Of a stretch of DNA of 6,530 nucleotides, positions 1 to 6,356 are shown one piece after another (positions within the stretch are counted from its first letter, which is position 1; every line of letters begins with the position of its first letter). Position numbers and translations under genes: made by a program. Location of the stretch: the NCBI GenBank assembly GCA_024638355.1, contig JAHEKO010000117.1, positions 1 to 6,530 on the forward strand, written 5' to 3'. The notes under the pieces were generated by a model, which was not told the origin of the DNA, ran no database searches, and saw nothing but the letters and a program-made list of their open reading frames with translations. Source of the DNA: Acidobacteriota bacterium (GTDB lineage: Bacteria; Acidobacteriota; Thermoanaerobaculia; Multivoradales; JAHEKO01).

Positions 1-271
1 CCAGCTTGAGGTACTCGATGCCGAGCAGGCCACGGAGGCCGACGGCCTGGAGCGGATCGGCCGGCTCGCTGCGCAAGCGCTCCTCGAGGAGCCGAACTCT
101 GCCGTCGCCGTAGAACAGGCCATCGGTGTGCGCCATCTGCTGGCAGATGGCGTCGAACTCCGCCGCCACCTCGCTGATCGGCCGCGCCGCGAGGCCCCCG
201 GCATCGGCCGCATGCGCGACCCAGGGGACCGCGGCGAGGGCGCAGGCCACCTTCAGCCAGACCGGACGCAT
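1..271 (-). CDS. Exported protein of uncertain family, N-terminal fragment (possibly TPR/CRTAC1-like)
   Basis: Reading the minus strand from the ATG at 271 gives 90 open codons that run off the left edge, so only the N-terminus is present. It begins MRPVWLKVACALAAVPWVAHA, a typical Sec signal peptide with one basic residue, a hydrophobic core and an A-H-A site cleaved near residue 21. There is no lipobox, so the mature protein is probably periplasmic or secreted. The mature part (about residues 25-90) is helical in character. It ends in a stretch with LLEERLRSEP, then LRGLLGIEYLKL, which resembles the start of a tetratricopeptide-like helix pair as seen near the N-terminus of some CRTAC1/ASPIC-UnbV proteins. 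That family guess is inference only. It does not look like the start of a TolC-type outer-membrane factor. It lies 55 bp downstream of the RND permease on the same strand, so read-through is possible. No clear Shine-Dalgarno precedes the ATG. Confidence 0.6.
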   Translation of the reverse strand, partial: MRPVWLKVACALAAVPWVAHAADAGGLAARPISEVAAEFDAICQQMAHTDGLFYGDGRVRLLEERLRSEPADPLQAVGLRGLLGIEYLKL

Positions 272-302
272 GTAGACGCGACTCTACGCCAACCAGCCGC
301 GG

Positions 303-319
303 CCCGGTGAGCGACCGGG
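303..319. repeat. Short perfect inverted repeat after the pump gene
   Basis: CCCGGT (303-308) and ACCGGG (314-319) are exact reverse complements separated by 5 nt (GAGCG). The repeat lies just past the stop codon of the RND permease and before the next minus-strand gene. A transcript of the pump operon would form a 6-bp GC-rich hairpin here. No T-run follows in the minus-strand direction, so it is not a convincing intrinsic terminator. It could be a weak pause or 3'-end stabilising hairpin, or chance in GC-rich DNA. Confidence 0.25.
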
Positions 320-326
320 TAGGCCT

Positions 327-3300
327 TCAGGCTGTCGCCTGCCGCGGCGTCTCCGACTCCGCGCCTTCCTCAGCCCAGCTCCGCGTCTTCTTGAACCGGG
401 TCGCCCAGGTGGTGACCGTGGTGTAGGTGACGGGGATCAGCAGGAGGGTGATGAGGGTGGAGGCCAGGAGGCCGCCAATGACGACGCGTGCGAGGGCAGC
501 CTGGATCTCGCCGCCGACGCCGAGACCGATGGCGAGGGGCACGAGACCGAGGACGGTGGTCGCGGTGGTCATCAGGATGGGGCGGAGGCGCAGGCGGCAG
601 GCTTCGAGGACGGCGTCGACGGCGCCCATGCGGCGCTCACGCCGCAGCAGGTTGATGGTGTCGACGAGGACGATGGCGTTGTTGACCACGATGCCGATGA
701 GCATCACCAGGCCCATGACGCTCTGGATGTTGAGGGTGGTTCCGGTCAGCAGCAGGGTCGGCACCACGCCGATGAGCGCCATCGGCACGGCGATCATGAC
801 GATAAGGGGATCGAGGAAGCGCTCGAACTGGGCCGCCATCAGCATGTAGACCAGCGCCAGCGCCATGAGGATGGCGATCGAGAAGTCGCGGCGGGCCGCG
901 AGCTGCTCTTCGTACTGGCCGCCGTAGAGAATCGAGAAGCCGCTCGGCAGCGAGAGGTCGCCAAGGGCCGCACGCACTCGTTCGACCGCATCGCCCAGGG
1001 CGACGCCGCTCTCGAGGTTGGCGGTCAGGTAGGTCACTCGCTGGCCGTCGACGCGCGAGATCTCGACCGGGCCGCGGCCGCGCTCGCGTCGCACGACGCT
1101 CGCCAGCGCGATGACCGAGCCTTCGGGGCTGCGCAGGGTCACGCCCTCGAGGTCGTCGGCGCCCAGCCGGTCCTGACGCCGCAGCCGAACCGTCAACGGG
1201 TACTCGTAGCCGCCGGCGCGGTAGCGCCCCGCCTCGACCCCGGCGACGTTGGCGAGCAGGGTGCGCCCGACCTCGCTCACCGACAGTCCGAGCTCGGAGA
1301 TACGGTCGCGGTCGAGAATCAGGCGCTCCTCCGGCCGCCCCTCGCGCCGGCTCACCCGCGTGTCGGCGATGCCGGGTACGGCCTCGATCCGACGTCGCAT
1401 CTCGGCCGCGACGCGGTCGGCCGTCTCCAGGTTCCAGCCGCGCAGCTCGAGCTCGAGCGCGCCGCCGCCGCCGCCCGAGCTGAAGACGCGGTTGAGGATC
1501 CACAGACCTTGCTGCGCCTCGACGTCGAGCTCGCCGCCGGGCACCTTGCCGTCGACTTCGCGCCGCACCAGATCGGCGAGCGCCGAGCTCTTCATCTGGC
1601 GGTCCGCCTGCGCCGCCAACTTGAGCTCCACGGCGGCGCTGTCGCCACGGATCTCGGTGGAGAAGAGGCGCACGTCGCCGGCCGGCACGACCGCCCGAAC
1701 GCGATCCTCCAGCTCGTCGGTGAAGGCGCGGGAGACGGCGATGTTGGTGCCGCGCGCCATCTCGAGCTCGATGTCGATCTCGTCGGCATCGGTCTGCGGT
1801 GCGAGCTCCACGGGGATGAGCGGCCAGCACGCCAGCGCCAGCGCCAGGGCGACGGCGGTGCCGATGAAGATGCGGGCGCGATGGCGCATGGCGCCGCGTA
1901 GCCGCTCGGTGTACCAGCCCTCGAGCCGGGTCAGCCAGCGCCCGCGCCGCGAGGCGAGCCTCTCCTCGCGCGAGCGGAGGCGCAGGAAGCGCGACGAGAG
2001 CATCGGCACCAGGGTCAGCGCCACGAAGAGCGAGCAGAGGAGCGCGAAGACGACGACCAGGGCCAGCGCCTGGAAGAGCGCGCCGGTGGTGGTGCGGGTG
2101 AAAACGACCGGCACGAAGATCACGCAGGTGGTGAGAGTCGAAGCGACGATGGCGCCGGCGACGTCGCGGGTTCCGACGCGCGCGGCCTCGAGGTACGAGG
2201 CGTCCTCCTCCTCGCGCTTCCGCACGATGCTCTCGAGCACGACGATGGCGTTGTCGACGATCAGCCCGACGCCGAGCGCGAGGCCGCCGAAGGTCATCTG
2301 GTTGAGCGTCAGCCCGCCGAAGAAGAGCAGGGCGAAGGTGGCGACGACCGAGATCGGGATCGCCAGGGTGATGATCAGGGTGCTCGAGCGATTGCGCAGG
2401 AAGAAATAAAGCACGACCACGGCCAGCAGCGAGCCCCACAGCGCCGAGGTCTGCACGTTGCCGATCGACTGCTGGATGAACTCGCTCTGGTCGACCACCA
2501 CGGTGAGCTGGATGTCGTCGCGCTCGGCGTTGATGCGCTCGGCTTCGCGCCGCACCGCCCGCGCGACCTCGACGGTGTTGCCGCCGCTCTGTTTCTGGAT
2601 GCCGAGGCTGATCGCGGGCACGCCGTTCATCTCGACCAGATAGCGCACGTCCTCGTAGGTGTCACGCACCTCGCCGAGGTCCGCGACTCGCACCGGCCGG
2701 CCGTCGGGGCGCGCCACCACCGTGCGCTCGATCTCCTCGAGCGTGCGGTACTCGCCGAGGCTGCGCACGTAGAGGTCGTTCATCCCCCTCTTGACGGTGC
2801 CGGTGGGCAGGGTGACGTTCTCGCGCGCGAGGGCGCTCTCCACATCGAGGGCGGTCAGGCCGGTGGCGCGCAGCCGGGCCCTGTCGAGCTCGACCCGGAT
2901 CTCGCGGTAGACGCCGCCGCGGATGTCGATCGCGCCGACGCCCGGAATCTGCTCGAACCGCCGCGCCATCTCGTCTTCCAGCAGGCGGGTGACTTCCTCG
3001 AAGTCGCGCGTCGAGGTCACCGCCAGGCTCACCACCTCGACGCGATCGAGATCGAGCTTGAAGACCCGCGGCGCCGAAGCCTCCGTCGGCAGGTCGTCGC
3101 GCAGGGTGTCGAGCGCGGCGCGCAGGTCGTTGGCGGCTTCGTCGATGTTGGTGCCGCGGGCAAACTCGAGGCGCACCCGGCTGGACCCCTCTTCCGAGCG
3201 CGAAGTGACGCGTTCGAGGTTGGGCAGACCGGCGACCGCGTTCTCCACCCGGTCGGTGATGATCTGCTCGATCTCTTCGGGGCCGACGTTGGGGTAGCTC

Positions 3301-3446
3301 ACGAATACCGTGAGCTGGGTGAACTCGACCTTGGGCAGCAGGTCGATCGGCAGGGTGCGGAAGGCCACGACTCCCAGCACCAACAGGATCAGGTAGACCA
3401 TGGCCGTGGCCACGGGGCGGCGGATGGAGATCTGGGTCAGCGCCAT
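327..3446 (-). CDS. Efflux RND transporter permease subunit (AcrB/HAE1-like)
   Basis: This 1039-residue protein is the inner-membrane proton-driven pump of a tripartite efflux system. Length and layout match the AcrB-type RND superfamily. TM1 is at about residues 12-30, then the first periplasmic porter half (about 31-335). TM2-TM6 lie at about 335-485, a cytoplasmic linker and TM7 at about 526-545, the second periplasmic half (about 546-855), and TM8-TM12 at about 856-1010. The N-terminal SIRRPVAT and the YPNVGPEEIE segment are family signatures. TM4 carries GLIVDNAIVVLES with Asp398-Asn399 where AcrB has Asp407-Asp408. TM10 carries IVVNNAIVLVD with Asn922-Asn923 and no lysine matching AcrB Lys940. 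TM11 keeps RLRPILMT (953-960). A run of five glycines (658-662) sits in the second periplasmic half. The ATG at 3446 has a weak GAGAG 5-6 nt upstream. It lies 46 bp after its adaptor gene, evidently in one operon. The substrate cannot be read from the sequence; drugs, lipophilic compounds or lipids are all possible. The overall call is firm. Confidence 0.97.
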   Translation of the reverse strand: MALTQISIRRPVATAMVYLILLVLGVVAFRTLPIDLLPKVEFTQLTVFVSYPNVGPEEIEQIITDRVENAVAGLPNLERVTSRSEEGSSRVRLEFARGTNIDEAANDLRAALDTLRDDLPTEASAPRVFKLDLDRVEVVSLAVTSTRDFEEVTRLLEDEMARRFEQIPGVGAIDIRGGVYREIRVELDRARLRATGLTALDVESALARENVTLPTGTVKRGMNDLYVRSLGEYRTLEEIERTVVARPDGRPVRVADLGEVRDTYEDVRYLVEMNGVPAISLGIQKQSGGNTVEVARAVRREAERINAERDDIQLTVVVDQSEFIQQSIGNVQTSALWGSLLAVVVLYFFLRNRSSTLIITLAIPISVVATFALLFFGGLTLNQMTFGGLALGVGLIVDNAIVVLESIVRKREEEDASYLEAARVGTRDVAGAIVASTLTTCVIFVPVVFTRTTTGALFQALALVVVFALLCSLFVALTLVPMLSSRFLRLRSREERLASRRGRWLTRLEGWYTERLRGAMRHRARIFIGTAVALALALACWPLIPVELAPQTDADEIDIELEMARGTNIAVSRAFTDELEDRVRAVVPAGDVRLFSTEIRGDSAAVELKLAAQADRQMKSSALADLVRREVDGKVPGGELDVEAQQGLWILNRVFSSGGGGGALELELRGWNLETADRVAAEMRRRIEAVPGIADTRVSRREGRPEERLILDRDRISELGLSVSEVGRTLLANVAGVEAGRYRAGGYEYPLTVRLRRQDRLGADDLEGVTLRSPEGSVIALASVVRRERGRGPVEISRVDGQRVTYLTANLESGVALGDAVERVRAALGDLSLPSGFSILYGGQYEEQLAARRDFSIAILMALALVYMLMAAQFERFLDPLIVMIAVPMALIGVVPTLLLTGTTLNIQSVMGLVMLIGIVVNNAIVLVDTINLLRRERRMGAVDAVLEACRLRLRPILMTTATTVLGLVPLAIGLGVGGEIQAALARVVIGGLLASTLITLLLIPVTYTTVTTWATRFKKTRSWAEEGAESETPRQATA

Positions 3447-3492
3447 GTCGTCTCTCTGGAGTCTTCGTCTTGCGTTCGCCGGCGGAGTTCGC

Positions 3493-4896
3493 TCAACTGA
3501 CCGGCTTGGCCGCGGCGGCCTCTTCGAGCACGCGGTTCACCACGCTCTCGCTCTCCGGGATCTCGGCTCCGAGCGCGGCGGCGAGGGTCCGCTGCTTGGC
3601 GAGAAAGCCCTCCAGAAGGTCCTCGTTCTGGAGCGTTTGGAGGCCCGCCACCCGCTGCCACGAGACCGGCCGCACCCGGGCCGGGGTCGTCGCTCCGGGC
3701 TCGCCGCTCGTCGCGCCGAGCTCGGCCGCCAACAGGTGCTGGCCGACGGTGACCACCCACGTGCCCTCGTCGATCCCCGTCACGCCCGCCCGGCCGCCGC
3801 CCTCGGCCAGAACTTCGACGGGCCGAAACGACACCAGACGCTCCTCCTGCCGGTCGTCCAGGCTCGCAAGATCGGAGGCCTCGAGGTCGGCCGCCGCCAG
3901 CCCTTCGGCCTGGTCGATCGCGAAGACGCCGCGGGCGCCGGATTCCGGATCCTCGCGCAGGGCGCTGACCGGCACCAACGTCGCGCGTCGGCTCTCGCCG
4001 ACCAGGATGCGCGCGGTCACGAACATGCCCGGGCGCAGCTGCCCGTCGGTGTTGCTCAGGTCGATCTCACCCACCGTGGTGAAGCTGTCGGCCGCGAGGA
4101 AGGGCGAGATGCGCGCGAGCGTGCCGCGTACCGGATCCCAGCTTCCTCCTCGCGGCTCGATGAGAACCGGCTGGCCCTCTTCGACCCGCGACAGCGCGTC
4201 CTCCGTCAGCGTCACTTCGGCGATGAGCTCGCCGAGGTCGCCGGCGACGAACAGCACCGTGCCGGAATCGACCTGCATGCCGACTTCTACCCGACGCTCG
4301 CCCAGCCGGCCGGCGACCGGCGAGCGCACCACCGACTTGGCCAGCGCCGAGCGCCGTTCCTCCGCTCCGGCGCGCGCCTGCTCGACGCGCGCGGCGGCTT
4401 CCTCGGCGCCGGCGCGCGCCGAGCTGAGCTGGGCCTCGATCGACTCGAGCTCCTGCTCGCTCACCAGGCCCTGGCTTGCGAGCTCGCGGAGTCGCGCGGC
4501 CCGCGCCGTGTTCTCCGAAGCGCGCGCCGCCGCCGCGGCCGCCGAAGCCTCGGCGAGCCTGACGTCGGCCTCCGCCTGGCGCACCCTCTCGCGGAGCTGC
4601 GTGTCGTCCAGCCGCACCAGCGCCTGCCCCTGCCGCACTGCCGCGCCGCTGCGCACCAGCACCTCGACGACCCGACCCTCGACCTCGGGTCGAATCGCCA
4701 CCTGGTTGCGCGCCCGCACCACGGCCGGAACGACCTCCTCGATCGGCAGCGCCCCGTAACGGGCGGCGACGGCCTCCACGAGAGGCGCCGGGCGAACTGC
4801 GCTCTCGCGCGGGCCCTCCGACGACGAGCAGCCGACCAGCGCGGGGAGCAGCATTCCAAAGGCGAAGTAGCGGTGGAGGAAGGTGTTATGGGACAT
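3493..4896 (-). CDS. Efflux RND transporter periplasmic adaptor subunit (HlyD/MFP family lipoprotein)
   Basis: This 467-residue adaptor would bridge the RND permease to an outer-membrane channel. The ATG at 4896 is chosen over an in-frame TTG at 4944 because a GAGAGGG ribosome site sits 8 nt upstream. It also gives a proper lipoprotein signal, MSHNTFLHRYFAFGMLLPA followed by lipobox LVGC with lipidated Cys23. Downstream come a lipoyl half-domain (about 66-97, with EVEGRVVEVLVRSGAAVRQG), an Ala/Glu/Arg-rich alpha-hairpin coiled coil (about 98-189), and the second lipoyl half (about 190-210, VRSPVAGRLGERRVEVG). The beta-barrel (about 215-300) ends near LRPGMFVTARI, and the membrane-proximal domain starts at VPVSALR. 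Two additions stand out: an acidic insert at about 332-353 and a C-terminal tail of roughly 70 residues after about 395, containing LLEGFLAKQRTLAAALG. The gene is first in the operon, with the permease following after 46 bp. An outer-membrane anchored or inner-leaflet lipid location follows from the lipobox; which membrane is not determined. Confidence 0.95.
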   Translation of the reverse strand: MSHNTFLHRYFAFGMLLPALVGCSSSEGPRESAVRPAPLVEAVAARYGALPIEEVVPAVVRARNQVAIRPEVEGRVVEVLVRSGAAVRQGQALVRLDDTQLRERVRQAEADVRLAEASAAAAAARASENTARAARLRELASQGLVSEQELESIEAQLSSARAGAEEAAARVEQARAGAEERRSALAKSVVRSPVAGRLGERRVEVGMQVDSGTVLFVAGDLGELIAEVTLTEDALSRVEEGQPVLIEPRGGSWDPVRGTLARISPFLAADSFTTVGEIDLSNTDGQLRPGMFVTARILVGESRRATLVPVSALREDPESGARGVFAIDQAEGLAAADLEASDLASLDDRQEERLVSFRPVEVLAEGGGRAGVTGIDEGTWVVTVGQHLLAAELGATSGEPGATTPARVRPVSWQRVAGLQTLQNEDLLEGFLAKQRTLAAALGAEIPESESVVNRVLEEAAAAKPVS

Positions 4897-4904
4897 CGGC
4901 TGGG

Positions 4905-4911
4905 CCCTCTC
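4905..4911 (-). promoter_or_regulatory. Shine-Dalgarno site of the adaptor gene
   Basis: On the minus strand this reads GAGAGGG, ending 8 nt before the ATG at 4896. The spacing and match to the 16S anti-SD are good, and no equally good site serves the upstream TTG at 4944. It therefore decides the start, in agreement with the lipoprotein signal that begins at this ATG. Confidence 0.6.
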
Positions 4912-4960
4912 GGGTTGGGTCTCTTCTTTTCGTCGGCGGGACAACGGCCCGCGGCGACGT

Positions 4961-4995
4961 GGTTCAAAAGGCCAAGTTATGGACGCAAAGACAGT
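4961..4995 (-). promoter_or_regulatory. AT-rich island, possible promoter region of the efflux operon
   Basis: The 122-bp gap between the racemase stop and the adaptor start (4897-5018) contains the lowest-GC stretch nearby. On the minus strand it includes TTTGCG, CATAAC and CTTTTGAACC. Such a dip is where a promoter would be expected, but no pair of -35 and -10 hexamers with normal 16-18 nt spacing stands out. The efflux operon could also be co-transcribed with the racemase gene. This is a location hint rather than an identified promoter. Confidence 0.2.
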
Positions 4996-5001
4996 TCGCC
5001 G

Positions 5002-5014
5002 GCCCCTCCGGGGC
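5002..5014. repeat. Short GC hairpin after the racemase stop codon
   Basis: GCCCC (5002-5006) and GGGGC (5010-5014) form a perfect 5-bp inverted repeat with a 3-nt loop, starting 4 nt beyond the racemase TGA on the minus strand. A short GTCTTT stretch follows about 8 nt later, but there is no proper T-run, so it would be a weak terminator at best. Chance occurrence is plausible at this base composition. Confidence 0.2.
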
Positions 5015-5018
5015 GGTT

Positions 5019-6203
5019 TCAGGCGGGCGAGACGGAGATTACACCCTCACGGGCGAGCCGCCGAATCTCGTCGTCGTCGAAGCCCGCCGCGGCGAGTACC
5101 TCTTCGGTGTGCTCGCCTGGTGGCCCCGGGGGATTGCGGATGGCGCCCGGCGTGCGGTCGAAGCGGGGGGCCGGAGCCGGCTGGATGAGCCCGTCGCTCT
5201 CGACATAGCTGCCTCGCGCTCGGTGGTGCGGGTGTTCGGCGACCTCGTCGAGCGACAGAACGGGAGAGAGGCACGCGGAGGTGCCCTCCAGGAGCTCGCA
5301 CCACTCGGCTCGGGTTCGCGTCTTGAAGACCTTTGCGAGTCTGCGCCGCGAGGCGGGCCATTGCTCGGGGTCGAGGGGCCACGATCCAGCCTCGCCGGCC
5401 TCGTTCTCGAGGCCGAGCCGCTTCATCAGCTCGGCGTGAAACTCGGGCTCGAGCGCGGCGACCACAACGTACTTGCCGTCGCGCGTCTCGTAGGCGCGGT
5501 AGGCGTGCGAGCCGCCGTCGAGAAAGTTGCCGCCGCGAGGGTTGGGCCACAGGCCGGCCGCCTGCAGCCCGTGGAAGAGGGTCATGAGCGCGGCCGAGCC
5601 GTCGACCATGGCGGCGTCCACCACCTGCCCGCGGCCGGAGCGCGCCGTCTCGAGCAAGGCGGCCAGCAGGCCGGCGACCAGAAAGAGGCTGCCGCCGCCG
5701 AAGTCGCCGACCAGGTTGAGCGGTAGGGTCGGCGGCCGATCGGCGGAACCGATCGCGTGGAGGGCGCCCGAGAGAGCGATGTAGTTGGCGTCGTGACCCA
5801 CCGCGCCGGCGAGCGGCCCTTCCTGCCCCCAGCCCGTCATCCGGCCGTAGACCAGCCTCGGATTGCGCGCGAGGCAGTGTTCGGGCCCGAGGCCGAGCCG
5901 CTCGGCGACACCGGGGCGAAAGCCCTCGAACAGGGCGTCGGCGCCGTCGACGAGCCGCAAGACGACGTCGGCTGCCCCGGGCCTCTTGAGGTCGACGGCG
6001 ACCGAGCGCCGGCTGCGGTTCATCAGGTTGTACCTGGGCGGAAGCGGAAAGGCCTCGGCGGCATCCGGCGGCTCGACCCGGACGACGTCGGCGCCCATCT
6101 CGGCGAGCAGCATGCCGGCCAGCTGGGTCGGGCCGATGCCGGCCAGCTCGATGAACCGGTAGCCACCCAGCGGTCCCCTGGACTCGGCTTCCTCCGAGAG
6201 CAT
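5019..6203 (-). CDS. Alpha-methylacyl-CoA racemase-like protein (CaiB/BaiF CoA-transferase family)
   Basis: This 394-residue class III CoA-transferase-fold enzyme most likely epimerises (2R)/(2S)-2-methylacyl-CoA thioesters, allowing beta-oxidation of methyl-branched acids, isoprenoid or sterol side chains. The N-terminus has [33 protein letters not shown] CoA-binding Rossmann features (about 12-45), and VDLKRPG follows at about 70-76. [11 protein letters not shown] precedes [11 protein letters not shown] with His137. [10 protein letters not shown] carries Asp167, and [10 protein letters not shown] follows. ALEPEF carries Glu252. These match, as I remember it, the catalytic His126/Asp156/Glu241 set of mycobacterial Mcr. 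The Asp is shared with formyl-CoA transferase, whereas the His in GHD(x)NY is characteristic of racemases. Length is slightly above that of Mcr (about 360), with a C-terminal extension of about 30 residues ([20 protein letters not shown]) that is common in CaiB proteins. The ATG at 6203 has only a weak GAGA about 8 nt upstream. No other fatty-acid genes are nearby. Family membership is certain and the racemase activity is likely. Confidence 0.95.
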   Translation of the reverse strand: MLSEEAESRGPLGGYRFIELAGIGPTQLAGMLLAEMGADVVRVEPPDAAEAFPLPPRYNLMNRSRRSVAVDLKRPGAADVVLRLVDGADALFEGFRPGVAERLGLGPEHCLARNPRLVYGRMTGWGQEGPLAGAVGHDANYIALSGALHAIGSADRPPTLPLNLVGDFGGGSLFLVAGLLAALLETARSGRGQVVDAAMVDGSAALMTLFHGLQAAGLWPNPRGGNFLDGGSHAYRAYETRDGKYVVVAALEPEFHAELMKRLGLENEAGEAGSWPLDPEQWPASRRRLAKVFKTRTRAEWCELLEGTSACLSPVLSLDEVAEHPHHRARGSYVESDGLIQPAPAPRFDRTPGAIRNPPGPPGEHTEEVLAAAGFDDDEIRRLAREGVISVSPA

Positions 6204-6356
6204 GGGGTCATTCTCGCAAACTCCCGCGACCCGCGACGCGGCGAGCTCGACCCGCAGATCGAAGGTCGGTCCGGATCGTCCAACGCCAAGGCGCGACCCC
6301 GCGTTCCGGCTCCCCGCGTCCCAGTCGCCGGGAGCCGATCGGGTATCCTCCTTCGG
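6204..6356. promoter_or_regulatory. Divergent intergenic region between racemase and crcB
   Basis: These 153 bp separate two genes transcribed away from each other, so promoters for both should lie here. It is GC-rich throughout, and no consensus sigma-70 -35/-10 pair was found for either direction. On the plus strand TATCCT (6344-6349) lies 7 nt before the crcB GTG and could be a -10 element giving a leaderless or nearly leaderless message. The segment also holds the 6307-6337 inverted repeat. I looked for the conserved parts of a fluoride riboswitch and saw none. Confidence 0.4.
6307..6337. repeat. Imperfect inverted repeat upstream of crcB (operator or RNA hairpin candidate)
   Basis: CGGCTCCC (6307-6314) and GGGAGCCG (6330-6337) are perfect 8-bp reverse complements. 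After one C/C mismatch the pairing resumes for 3 bp (GCG 6316-6318 with CGC 6326-6328), leaving a 7-nt loop TCCCAGT. This makes an 11-pair stem, the strongest inverted repeat noticed between genes in this window. It ends 19 bp before the crcB GTG and overlaps where a -35 box would lie if TATCCT at 6344 is a -10. It could be a regulator binding site, a 5'-UTR hairpin, or chance in GC-rich DNA. Its role is not known. Confidence 0.45.

Noticed and set aside
303..319. Intrinsic terminator for the efflux operon
   Set aside because: There is a 6-bp hairpin but no T-run after it on the minus strand, so it is recorded only as an inverted repeat.
1249..2409. Plus-strand frame of 386 codons antisense to the pump gene
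   Set aside because: Ser/Arg-rich composition with no motif; a shadow of the RND coding frame.
637..2439. Minus-strand open frame of about 600 codons in another frame inside the pump gene
   Set aside because: The translation is Arg/Ala/Gly-rich without recognisable domains, while the main frame encodes a complete RND permease. It is a frame shadow.
4897..4944. TTG start at 4944 giving an adaptor 16 residues longer
   Set aside because: The extension is charged (SRRRKEETQPERAQP) and would sit before the lipoprotein signal. The ATG at 4896 has a good Shine-Dalgarno and a normal signal peptide.
3400..5208. Plus-strand open frame of about 602 codons antisense to the adaptor gene
   Set aside because: It lies across the well-recognised adaptor gene and the ends of its neighbours. 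It reads as low-complexity Arg/Ala/Leu/His-rich protein with no known motif, as expected of antisense frames in very GC-rich DNA.
4959..5726. Plus-strand frame of 255 codons antisense to the racemase gene
   Set aside because: The minus-strand frame has all catalytic motifs of the racemase family; this one has none and arises from codon bias.
6204..6356. Fluoride riboswitch upstream of crcB
   Set aside because: I could not find the conserved segments of the crcB-motif RNA as I remember them. The only structure seen is the simple inverted repeat. An Infernal search would be decisive.
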